Positions 34,535 through 46,438 of a stretch of DNA of 64,000 bases are shown piece by piece (positions within the stretch are counted from its first letter, which is position 1; every line of letters starts with the position of its first letter). A program made the translations under genes and the position numbers. The stretch is from contig CM033408.1 in assembly GCA_019426215.1 (NCBI GenBank), forward strand, positions 10,791,077 through 10,855,076, in the 5' to 3' direction. The stretch is from Buddleja alternifolia. Taxonomy: Eukaryota > Streptophyta > Magnoliopsida > Lamiales > Scrophulariaceae. Under the pieces are notes generated by a model. It was not told where the DNA came from, ran no database searches, and saw only the letters and a program-made list of their open reading frames with translations.

Positions 34535-37500
34535 CTGCTTGAGAAAAATGTCCTCACTGGACCGCAATACGCTGATTGGATCAGAAGATTGAGGATTGTT
34601 CTCAATAACCATTCGTTGGAATACATACTGGACCTCGAACGACATCAACACCATAGAATTGATGATGACGACAAGGTCTGTGTTCCCTTCATAGACTGGG
34701 TCAATGATAACCACAAAGTTAGGGGATAAAAGATGAGCTCAATATGCAGTGAAATAGGTAGCACACATGAAAAGAATGTGATAGTCCTAGATCAATCATT
34801 CTGCACTTAGAAAAGCTTCTTGGAAAGCACAGTAGGACCTTTTGGTATTTGATATTGAATAAATTCATCAATACATAAATGACGGATTGGAAAATGTGGG
34901 AGACCACATGCTTAAAATGATATCTATGTAGGAGAAATTGAGTTCTCTGGATTGCTATATGAACTTTCATTTTCAAGTTAATCTCATCCTTTAGTCAAAC
35001 CCTAGATCCATCACCTACTTTTTCAAGTTTTGATATATTTGACAATGAAGGATCGTTGACTGGTCTTATGGACAAGATTATAAATGCACAAGAAACATAG
35101 GGTGCATTTACTATTCCAATTAGGAGAAAATGGTTGGGCGTGTCCAGATTGGAAGGGTGTATCAAGAAGGAAATTCGATACAAAAGGTTCAGAGGTAATC
35201 GCCTAAAGAAGATAGACACTTACCTTACTGCATAGAGCAAGGGCATTGGAAAATGTGACTGTCCGGAGCTGAAAACTAAGAGTGCTAGAAGGTATAGAAC
35301 TTAACTGTTCTATTACTAGTTTTCTACTTCTTGGATTCCAAATCCCGGAGCTAGCGCTCATGGATGTATTTTGAACTAGGATCTGGAAACAAGTAGAAAA
35401 CTGGAGGATCGAGGAGAATGGATTTGCTTCGATCACTAGAGTTTTAAGTTTGACATTTTTGGGCCCTTCTAAGAATGCGGCCCACAAGATTTTCAGTACT
35501 TCATTACTTTCTTGAACGACCATTCTAGGTAAGGTCTAGTGTGCTCGATGAAGTATAAGTCTGAAGCACTTGAATTAATCATACAATTCAAAAGCTGAAC
35601 TGAAAAACAAAACTAGGCGACGTATTAGAACACCTTGAAGTGGAGAATACATGAGTGCCAAGTTTGACAAGTTCTTAGAAGAACAAGTCATAGTCTCACA
35701 ACTTTATCCTCCAGAGATTCCACAACTAAAAGGGATAACAGAATTGATAGAACCGTACACTGTGGGATGTTTCATACTCAACTACGTATCCCATTGTGAG
35801 ATCATGCACTGCTTACAGCTGCACTTATTCTGAACACATGACCCTCAAAATCTGTTCCGATGACACCATATGAGATATGGCGTGGTAGGAAACCTATTCT
35901 CAAATATTTAAGAATGTGGGGTTGCTCTGCTCATGTAAAGAAGACAAAGGTTATGAGACTAGAGGATAGATCCATAAAAGAAGGCTTCGTTGGTAATCAT
36001 GGGATACCTCTTTTACCTGCATGGTGATCAAAGGGTCATCGTGAGATAAAAACCTTCGTTAAAGAAGGAAAAGCAGGTGCAAAGATTGTTCTTGAAGAAC
36101 AAAACAATACTTTTTAGGAGACTTCTGTTCATGAAATCTAAATTGAACCTAACATGACACAACCCCCCCCCCCCCCCAACAACAGTCTATTAGAGTATCT
36201 CAGCTGCCTCAAAGATATGGCTACTTGCTACAAGTGCATTCTTTGTATGCTTTAGAAGAAGAAAGCCATGGATATGATCCCTCTGACTATGACCAAGCAG
36301 AGACGAACATCAGTTCTGCAAAATGGTTGGAAACTATGAAAGCAAAAATGGATTCGATGTATTTAAACCAAGTCTGGACTCTTACCAATCTGCCCAATGG
36401 CGTAAAACCAATAAGTCATAGATGGAATAGTAAGAGAAGGATTGGTTCGGGTGGCAAGGCCAGCTAGTGGTGAAAAGATATAGTCAAAAAAAGGGCATTG
36501 ACTATGAGGAAATCTTTTCACCAGTATCCATGATCAAATCCATTGGAATTTTGCTAGCCATAGCTGCAAACTTAAACTATGAAATCTAGCAAATGAATGT
36601 GAAAACCGTGTTCTCAAATGAACTCCTTCCTTGAGGAGGGCGTCTATATTGAACAAGCCCAATCATTTCATATTCGACGTAGATTATCATAAGGTAAGCA
36701 AACTGAATAAATCCATTCATGGATTTAGAGAGGCCTCCTGCAATTGGAATCTTCAATTCGATAAAGAAGTTTGGAACTTTGGCTTCATCAAGAATGAAGA
36801 TGAACCACGTGTCTACAATAAGTTCAATGGGAGCAAGATGACATTCTTGGTGCCATATGTAGATGGAATTCTACTTATAGGGAATGGCATAGGCTCATTG
36901 ACTACGGTCAAAGACATGAATCTCAAGCACTTTCTTCATGAAAGACTTGGGATGAACTACCTATATATCCTTGGGAATTTGCATCTACTAGGATAGAGCA
37001 AATGGAACAATAGGAATCTCCCAAGCCCTCTACTTAGAAAAGGTCCTAAAGAGTTATAAGATGGAGAACTCTAAGAGAGGAAATTTACTCAGGATACATG
37101 GAGTTCATCTCTCTAATATATAAATCCTTAAATTGACTAAGATTGAAGAGAGATGAGTGGCATACCCTATGCATATACAATAGGGAGTCTCATGTATGCA
37201 ATGTTATGCAAGATACCAGACCTTGCTTATTTTTTAAGCGTGGTATTGAGGTTTCAAGCTAACCTGCGTAAAGAGCATTAGATTGCACTGGGGTGCATCC
37301 TAAAATACTTTTGAAAGACTAAGAACATGGAGAAATAAAAAGTGGAAGGTTACATAGATTCGGATTCTCAATCTGATGTTGATAACTGAAAAACCATATC
37401 CAAGTTTTGTATTCATTATGAATGGTGGATTAGTGTCTTGGAAGGGTTCCAAGCAAAGCACAACTGTCGATTCCACATTTGAGGTTGAATACATGGTGGC

Positions 37501-37790
37501 CTCTAAGGCAACAAAACAAGTCGTTTAGATTAAGAAGTTTTTGGTCGAACTTCAAATGATTCTTAGCGTGGAAATAGCGTTGTCACTCTAGTGTGACAAC
37601 CATGGAGCTATCGTGTAGGCTAAGGAATCATTGTCTCACTACAAATCTAAACACCTCGAGAGTAGATACCAAATTATTCTAGAAATCATTGGATAAAGGC
37701 ATGGTTTCCGTACAGAAAATAGCCTCAGCACACAACGTTGCTGATCCACTCACCAAGCCATTATCAAAGGCGGTGCGATAGCGACATTTT
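34535..37790 (+). pseudogene. Copia gag-pol polyprotein relic (element 1)
   Basis: Ordered fragments in shifting frames. A gag start NVLTGPQYADWIRRLRIVLN is near 34547. The integrase end KFDKFLEEQVIVSQLYPPEI lies near 35657, then TPYEIWRGRKP near 35862. RT starts with WLETMKAKMDSMYLNQVW near 36324. RT fingers follow (36500-36600), then NKSIHGFREASCNWN near 36703. The RT active-site motif reads YVDG instead of YVDD (near 36860). RNase H follows with SKQSTTVDSTFEVEYM near 37449 and ends near HNVADPLTKPLSKAV at 37735. Many stops and frameshifts are present, and the catalytic Asp is lost, so it is dead. Confidence 0.85.
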
Positions 37791-38551
37791 GGAAAGATGG
37801 GCGCTAGATACCATAGCGATTGGCGTTGAGTGTAAGTGGGAGGTTGTTAGGTATATGCTCTCAATGCCAGTGGAGGAATTAGATTGAGAAGGACATTTTA
37901 GTTATATTATACAAACCATTACATTCTATTTATGGAATAAGGCAATTGGTTTTGTTCATGTAAATCTATTTAGCATGTAAGTGCGTTGAACAAATAAGTT
38001 TTTGAGATTTGAAGATTGACTTTCCACCTCTTATGGATGAGAAGAGGCACTGGAAGAGTCAAGTACTTAATCTCTTAAACGATAGTTAGCGAGTTAAGGA
38101 ATTTTAATTGGGCATTAACATTCAACTCGTATGACACCTGCCTTGACAAAAAAGTGCCAGTCGAACACTGATTAGATAGTGGGAGTTGGTTTCATGAATA
38201 TAGTTAATGAAATTAACATATTTGAACTTGACTCGAATTAATCCGATCACATGAGTATTTACTCTTTGACAGTCAATGATTGGGATTAAGATTGCGATAG
38301 TATGTGTGGACTTTAGACCTGAAGAGTTATTTACAGTGTGCTTGTAGTATTGGATATATTATCAGAGTAGTTACACCCGTATCCACCTGATCAGTGGTGT
38401 CGACCTCGAATTATGATTCAAGTACTGCATTCAATATTGTAAGATAAGTGCCAATACGAGATATACCATCTCGATAGTAAACGAGTAAGTGACCTGTACG
38501 ATCATAAGTAATTGAAATTATAAGTCTTTGGCTAAAGCATATAAACTGGTT

Positions 38552-40052
38552 TGATAGGTTATGATTTTAAGCATTTTAAAGTCTCATATTCATGTTATTT
38601 ATATTGATTTATATATGATTTATACCACATATGCTTGTAATATGTTTGTTGATTGAGTAAAAGTGGAAAATCATTGCAATTGAGAAAAACTAGAAGGAAA
38701 TGCAGGCATTCAGAATATTTAGAGAACGTTATGAAGGAAGTGTTATTCAACAAAGTTGTAGACATCTGTCTTAGCTTGGCATAGCAACTTGAATCATCTA
38801 AATCAGAGATATATAGAGAACGTTATGAAAGAAACAAGATCGCTGCGCAGGCAATAAAAAGTTACGAAATTTTACGCTCGAATGTGGGGAACTTGATGTT
38901 CGGACGTGAGTTTGACGGGAAAAACAGTTTTTAGGCTCGAACCTAAAGATGACTTGCACACGAACGTAAGAGGGGGTCTACGCACGAATGTGAGGAAGTT
39001 CAACGTACGAACGTGGATGTCGGGAGCAGCAGTTTTGGAAATTTCCAATTCTAATTCAAAGAGGATTCTTCCACCCATTGGCTATAAATACTAGATCAGT
39101 TCTCTAGGGTTATACTCATATTTTGACACATGAAATACACATAGAATAGATCCCTATTGGGTTTAGATTTAGTTTTGACATATTCATGAAAATCTACACA
39201 AACCCTTAAAAGTGAAGAAATCAAGAAGCATGGAAGGGACGAAGATCGAAGTTCAACCATCAAATTTAATAGAGATCTTGCTTAGATTAGATCTATATTT
39301 GTCTATGAATATGAATCTTTCTTTGATTTTCTATCTTTTATCTTTCTTGATGAATTAGATTCTTCAAACTAAGGCTATGTTTAGGCTAAATTATGAGATT
39401 TCAGTTATAAATTGTGTTTTTCATAATAATTCCATTGTTGCTTTATGTTTTAATCTTGTTCTTAATGCTTCATATATTAGGCCGACATATGTAAAATTTT
39501 ATGCTTAAATTATCTGTTCGGGAGAAAGTAATTTAAGGTGAAAAAAGGATTAGTAACATCTTCTAAGTCAATTGATGCTAGGGATAGCTACATACTCCGG
39601 ATGCTGTTAGCCAGATTTATTTAGAGAGATTGCTACACCTAATTAGTATAGATTATCATGAGCAAGGGATCGGATTGAAAATAACCTAAACGAATTTTCC
39701 ACCTTAGCAAAATTAGTCTAATAATATGAAAACGTGATTTTAACCAGAATTGATTAATTTATGCCAACACATGTGTCTTAGTTGCTCTCTTCCGTAGTTG
39801 TCTTGATTTCGACATCTTGTTTTCTTTTATTTTGTTTCCATAATATTTTAGTTAATTCTTGTTTTAGTTTATTTTATTGATTTTAAAATATTTAAATCTT
39901 TAGTTTTAGTTTAAGTTCTTGTTTGCTTTAATTTCTCATAAAACTAAAATACAAGTCTCTGTGGGTTCGACATCCCGGACTTAATTGTCCACTTTATTAC
40001 TACACACGACTGGTCCTCTTGCTCTAAAAACACGTAGAGTTCTACCGTGTCA
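38552..40052 (+). repeat. 5' LTR of the nested gypsy element
   Basis: 1501 bp, TG...CA ends. It carries a run of related CGAACGTG/CGGACGTGA motifs at 38870-39030 and GGTTCGACATCCCGGACTT near its end. Confidence 0.9.
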
Positions 40053-40058
40053 AATTTT

Positions 40059-40076
40059 TGGCGCCGTTGTCGGGGA
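40059..40076 (+). promoter_or_regulatory. tRNA primer-binding site of the gypsy element
   Basis: TGGCGCCGTTGTCGGGGA lies six bases after the LTR end. It closely matches the TGGCGCCGTTGCCGGGGA site common in Athila-type elements, from memory read as complementary to tRNA-Asp. Confidence 0.8.
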
Positions 40077-42767
40077 CTTGTTTAATTTTAGTTTTTGATT
40101 TTATTGCAAGTTTTTAGTATCTATTTTATATTTGTTTTTCGTTGCAGGACTAGCTCGCAATGGCTATTTTCATTCAAAGTTTGGATGAAGAGAAGTCAGA
40201 AAATTCAGCCCAGTAGAAGAAGCCCGGACGTGATACCCAAACACCCGGACGTGACGCGTTCAATATTTAGGCGTCCGAAATAGAAGCAGAGCTGGAAAGA
40301 CTATTTTACACGCTCGAAAGTGAGACTCCTTACGTTCGAACATTCGGAAAAGTGTCGGGACCCAAGTTTATCAAGAACAGCGCGTCAAACGTGACGAAGA
40401 CAACATCTGAATGTGGACCAATTTAAGCCCGACCGTGGGGCCCTCTAACGTTCAAAAGTTCATGACTGACTCCTCTGACACTGTGTATTCAACTCCTATT
40501 CTTCCCAAGACAGTAGGCATTCACTCACCATCTCCTCTAGCCCCAGGTAAAAGGTACTCGATACCGATGAGGGTAAGTTGTCAATGAATATAGAAGATGA
40601 TATGGTTAATTTCGATAACTATGAGGTTTTTAAGCATCCACTTGATTTTGATTTGTCTTTACACATTGATACTTTTGATCCTTTTAGTGTTGAGCACTTT
40701 CAGGAAAAACGAGCCAATAATCTTCTACATCCCTACATCGTGGACTTGAAGTATATCAAAGTGATGAGTGAAGAAAATTGAGAAGTTATCTCTAGCTTGG
40801 AGGGAAATCCACACCATCATCTGATGTATGGAAAAGAAATAGAAATAGAGGTGTTGAGGGATAATACAAAAATTCATGAGTAGATGATTGCTTGGTCTAA
40901 CCCTAGGATATGTAGCAAAAATAATTGGCCAATCTTCACTCCAAATGGCCAAAAGTTGAAGCGATACCCGATAGTGGATTGGAAAAAGAACTAGGCATTC
41001 ATACATAAACCGCCTTGAGCCAACCTCTTACATAAAGTCAAGCTAGTGGCTTTAAAAGAGCGCTTCTTGGGAGGCAACCCAAGCTTTGTGAGTTTTCCTT
41101 CGTTTTTTGCTTTCCTCTCGTTTGTTTCTTGATTTTCTTAGTTTTAGGTTATGTTTTTGTTTGTTTTGTCTGAGCATGCACTTTTGGCATGTGTTTCTAT
41201 ATGCTTGATTTTTTGGTTGTTTTAAGTATGTTGAACATGTTAGTAGAGATTTCCCGTTCTTTTGAGATGCCTATTTTGAGGAGATGAGCTTGATTTGGAA
41301 CATATTTGGGATGAAGGATGTTTTTCAACATCCTTGGTTGTAAGTACTCTTATACCCATCTACATGCTTTTATGTGAGACAACATTAAGAACAATGTTGA
41401 GTTTAAGTTTGGGGGTGTAAGTGGGTACTACTTTGTGCTTTTAAGACATTCATATGATTGATCACCATGTGTTTGCTTTATTGTTTAGTTTATTCATATC
41501 ATGTGTTCCTAGTTTAGCTCAAGTTTGGAGGAGTTTGTATGCTTACATTTTTATATACTTTTATGTTGAGAAAAATCAAGCATCAAAATTTTTTAGCCCT
41601 TCTAATTAATGTATTGAGATTGATTAACTTGGAAAAATGGCATGATTTCTTAAATAATTTGAATTTAAATATTGCTCGTGGAGACCCTAAACTAGATTTG
41701 ATTTTCTTAGATGATTCACATTGCATATAAGCCGAGAGTGGAGGAGTTGAGTTGGACAACCATCTTGAGACACTTAAAGAATTTTTCCCGGAAATATTGG
41801 TTTAGATTTTTCAAAAGGTTATAAGTTGATTAGTTAATTTTGTATGCTTAACAATGAATTAACAAGGTTGAAATTTTGGTGTTAAAAAAAGGGTCAGGCC
41901 AATATGTATTGGAGGTGAAAGTCTCATGCCTACATACTGTACTACTATGCTAATTTGAGCTAAGCTCCAGCTAAAGAAGTTTGATTGAAAGAAAGATCTA
42001 GTTTTATTTTGTGGCATTTGACATTTGAGTGATTAAATTCTTAGGAGTGTCTCTACACTTAATGCTCTAAAACTATCTAGTTTGGGAGTCATTGATCTAA
42101 AGCTTGCTACATGGGTGACATAGAAAGCCTAATGGAATAAGACATTGCACATGATCTAACCTTAATGAATTTAAATGGGAAGTTTCATATGAATTTAAAG
42201 TTTGAATGTTTGAGTAATGGAGTTTAAATGGCTATGAGGACTTCTATGATTCTTGTGTCTTGTGTTTGATCGAAAGTTGATAGATATGGGATTAATGTCC
42301 AAAAATTTGGTAAGAATGCCTCTCGACTATAATACCATAAACTTATTTTCACTACACCCTTTACCATAGACTTATTTTCACTACACCCTTCGGAGACTTT
42401 TCGAGTATTGGTGTCACATGAGCCAAATTATTTGATATGTATATATATATTTTTTAAATTTTAAAAGGATGATTTTGTGCCATTGTTTTCATGTTAATTA
42501 CGCTGATGTGTATTGATTGGGTTGGGTCTGAAATTTGTTGGATTTTGTAGGTATATCATCTGCAAACCCTCACGAGACTATACTCGTCCTTTTTGGGTAT
42601 CATAAAGGTTTAAAGGATTGTTTCACATGCTAAGTGTAATCTTTTACTCCATGAAAGTGAGTTTATCCTTTTTTTTTTTTGTTTATCTCTCTTTGGTTGT
42701 TGTTCTTGATCTTATTTCTATGCTTTATTATTGCTTGAGGACGATCAATGGGTAAGCTTGGGGGTGT

Positions 42768-44326
42768 TGATAGGTTATGATATTAAGCATTTTAGAGCCT
42801 TATATTCATGATATTTATATTGGTTTATGCATGATTTATACCACATATGCTTGTAACTTGTGTGTTTATTGAGTAAAGGTGGAAAATCATTGCAATTGAG
42901 GAAAATTGGACGGAAATGCAAACATTCAAAATATGTACAGTCCGAATTTGAAAACGTGTCTTTCTACAAAGTTGTAGAAATCTTTTTGGGATTGACGTGG
43001 CAACTTGAATCATCCAAATAGGATATATGTAGAGAAAGTTATGAAGAAAACACGATTGTTGCGGCGACAGTAAAAAGTTATGAAATTTTACGCTCGAACG
43101 TGGGGAACTTGATGTTCGGACGTGAGTTCGACGGGAAAAATAGTTTTTACGCTTGAACATGAAGATGACTTGCACACGGACGTAAGAGAGGGTCTACGCA
43201 CGAACGTGAGGAAGTTCAACGTACGAACGTGGATGTCGGGAGTAGCAGTTTTGGAAATTTCCAATTCTAATTCAAAGAGGATTCTTCCACTCATTGGTTA
43301 TAAATACTAGATCAGTTCTCTAGGGTTATACACACGTTTTGGCACACGAACTACACATAGAATAGAGCCCTATTAAGGTTTAGATTTAGTTCTTACATAT
43401 TCATGAAGATCTACACAAACTCTTGAAGGGGAAGAAATCAAGAAGCATGGAAGGGATGAAGCTCGAAGTTTAACCATCAAATTTAATAGGAAGTTTTCTT
43501 AGATTAGATCTATATTTGTCCATGAATATGAATCTTTCTTTGATTATCTATCTTTTATCTTTCTTGATGAATTAGATTCTTCGAATTAAGGTCATGTTTA
43601 AGATAAATTATGAGATTTGAGTTATAAATTGCATTTTTCGTACTAATTCCATTGTTGCTTTGTGTTTTAATCTTGTTCTTAATGCTTCATATGTTAGGCC
43701 GACATATGTAAGATTTTATGCTTAAATTATCTGTTTGGGAGAAAGTACTTTAAGGTGCAAAAAGGATTAATAACATCTTCTAAGTCAATTGATGCTAGGG
43801 ATAACTACATACTCCGGATGCTGTTAGCCAAATTCAAATTTATTTGGAGGAAATATGGATTTATCGGAGGAAAATTCTAGCTTTTAATGCATACAAGAAA
43901 GTTTGTTACACCCAATCTAGTATAGGTTATCACGATCGAGGGATCGGATTTATAATAATCTTAAGGAATTTTCCACCTTAGCAACATTAGTCTAATAATA
44001 TGAAAACATGATTTTAACAAGAATTGATTCATTTATGCCAACACATGTGTCTTAATTGCTCTCTTCCATAGTTGTCTTGATTTCGACATCTTGTTTTCTT
44101 TTATTTTGATTCCATAATATTTTAATTAATTCTTGTTTTAGTTTATTTTATTACTTTTAAAATCTTTAAATCTTTAGTTTTAGTTTAAGTTCTTGCTTGC
44201 TTTAATTTCTCGTAAAATTAAAATACAAGTCTCTGGGGATTCGACATCCCGGATTTAATTGTCCACTTTATTACTATACATGACTAGTCTTCTTGCTGTA
44301 AAAACACGTAGAGTTCTACCGTGTCA
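42768..44326 (+). repeat. 3' LTR of the nested gypsy element
   Basis: 1559 bp, preceded by the polypurine tract AAGCTTGGGGGTGT. It shares the CGAACGTG-type motif run (43090-43235) with the 5' LTR. Confidence 0.9.
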
Positions 44327-45276
44327 TAGCTCATGATGGTCACTGAGGGTAGTTTGGTAATTTCACATTATTACGATTCCAAAGTTCAGTATCAAGTTCT
44401 ATAAGTTTGACGTACCATAACTCTTACTTGATTGGGTCGCATCGGTGAAGAGTCTATACACATATGGTAATCATAAGCAAAAGGTTTGTAATGATGATGA
44501 TGTCATCTCGTATTCGATTGGGCTACGATATGGTTCCACGGGGCTGGCTAGGTGACACTCATATCCTTTGGTAGCCTACCATTGCCAATCGAATCGAACC
44601 TAGAGAGTCGCGCTCTATGGAAAAGAAAGGACTTCTTGTTGTTTACATAGTAAAGGGTATTTTGGTAATTTCACTAAGAGTGAAAGGACTAACTTAATTA
44701 AGTTATTTAATTGGATTAAGTAATATTTAATTAATTTATTAATTCATAATTTAAATTAATCGAGAATTAATTAATTAGTTGAATTAATTAATTGGATTAA
44801 GTAATTAAATAATATCCAATTGGATTGGATTGGGCATTAATTAATTATATATGGACTGAGATGAACTTATCCCAGTAAGCCTATCCAACAGGCCCGTTCG
44901 GCCGGCCCACTCAATTGTAGGAGGTTTGGAGTTTATTTAAAGAACTCCAATACCTAAACTAACTAATAACTTGTGATTTGGAATCAACCCTTACACATAA
45001 TTAGACAAGACAGAAAATTGCCCCCCCTCTAACCTAGTAGCCACCTTCAACTGTCGGAGAGGAGCTCAGAATTTTTGAAGGTCTTTTCCACGTGATATCT
45101 AGACGTAGGATTCCCGGGGATTGCTACTCTCATCAAATTGATACTAATCGATTCACGCTTCAAGAGGTAAATCGTCTATCTCCTTTTACTGACAAGAAAT
45201 CAATAATGAATCGAATTGATTCATGGTTTGGGAATCAATTTTATCCACTGCGTTTTTACTCGAACGATTCCCAACA

Positions 45277-46250
45277 GGAGGGGGGCATGTTACATGATCC
45301 AACAAAGTCTATCACATTGTAATTCCACAAAATAAGAAGGGTGTTAATGTAATTTACCTTTTTAAAATAATTTTTTTTATTTTTTTAAAACAAAGGTAAG
45401 ATTGAGATTTTACTCTCTCCATCACATTTGACTAACGACTGTTAGTCAAAGGGGGGTAAATGTAAAATTTTATTATAAGAGTGACGTGTTTGTTATGGAC
45501 CACAAATAAGTGGAGTGGACTATAATTACACTAAATAAGAGGGGTAGTTAGTATAACAAACCCTTACTTTTATAGTCTACATAAAGTCTCATGAATCACA
45601 CACAGCTAAGGGAGTGGTTGGGCACATGGGGGTAGCGATTGCGGGACGCTCTCCAAGGCTGTGATCCTAGACTTAATTCTTAATTCTTATCCATGGAAAC
45701 TCTGAAAAATATGATATTATTGTCTTGTCAAGGCTTGCTTATGTATAGCATTCTCGTCAGAGAATACCTTGTCAAGGTCAGTGCATGCATAAGGATTCAT
45801 ACTGGGGAGTGTGAGATTGAACACCTTTATTAGTATTCTATATTGGTTCCTTGTCGAACTTTGTATCCTAGAGTTACCTAGGTGTGAGACTAATCCTCGA
45901 TGACCTAAGGTGTCACAATTGTGATGTGTGCAACCCATTGTGCGCTGAACTATTCCACAGTTTCAGGAGAATCACAAAGTAGGGTATTCTTGGTACAATC
46001 TGATTATATGACGAAGGAGTTGATCTATAATCTATACTATTATAAAAATGTGAATGATAAGGAATGATTTACATTTCTTAACATTTTTGTAATGGCTAAT
46101 AACCTTACATTAAGACTATACTGTACAATTTGTTGTTGATATTATTATTGATTTGTGCCGGGAGAACATTTTGTTTTTGTTGTGTGACTTCTGTATGAAC
46201 GTTCAGTTTTTTAAGAAACATTAATATTCTACATCTAATATTATTCTAGT
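45277..46250 (+). repeat. Duplicated segment B1 (pairs with 28371-29330)
   Basis: Begins directly after the Copia LTR end and carries the right half of the MULE-type MITE and its flank. Its left part was removed or displaced by the Copia insertion. Confidence 0.9.
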
Positions 46251-46438
46251 TTTAAGAAACATTAATATTATCCTACGAGACTCGCTAGGACTTAATTAGA
46301 TGTTTCCTAAAATATAGGAGATACAAAAGAACTGAAAAGATGTAACCTCACTACATACAAGGAAATAAGACTTAGGAGATATTCTAGACTAGATACAAAA
46401 GAGATAAGATACGTATAATATATTAGTCTAGCACACCC

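Larger units (their letters stand above)
38552..44326 (+). mobile_element. Non-autonomous Athila-type Ty3/gypsy element nested in the Copia LTR
   Basis: 5' LTR 38552-40052 and 3' LTR 42768-44326 both start TGATAGGTTATGAT and end ACCGTGTCA. A primer-binding site follows the first and a G-rich polypurine tract precedes the second. The 2.7-kb interior has no protease, RT or integrase. It retains short gag-like frames, for example FDPFSVEHFQEKRANNLLHP near 40677, and the AAAAGAGCGCTTCTTGGGAGGCAACCCAA-type block near 41057 that is typical of Athila/Tat elements. LTRs differ by many substitutions and an indel near 43835-43900, so the insertion is not recent. Flanking 5-mers TGGTT and TAGCT do not clearly match. 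Confidence 0.85.
34450..45276 (+). mobile_element. Copia element 1, 5'-truncated, with nested gypsy element
   Basis: Decayed gag-pol relics (34535-37790) are followed by a purine tract GTAAGTGGGAGGT and a 3' LTR starting TGTTAGGTATATG at 37845. The LTR is interrupted at 38552-44326 by a gypsy element and ends CGATTCCCAACA at 45276. Total 3' LTR length without the insertion is about 1.66 kb. No matching 5' LTR was found, so the left end is truncated or beyond recognition. Confidence 0.75.
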
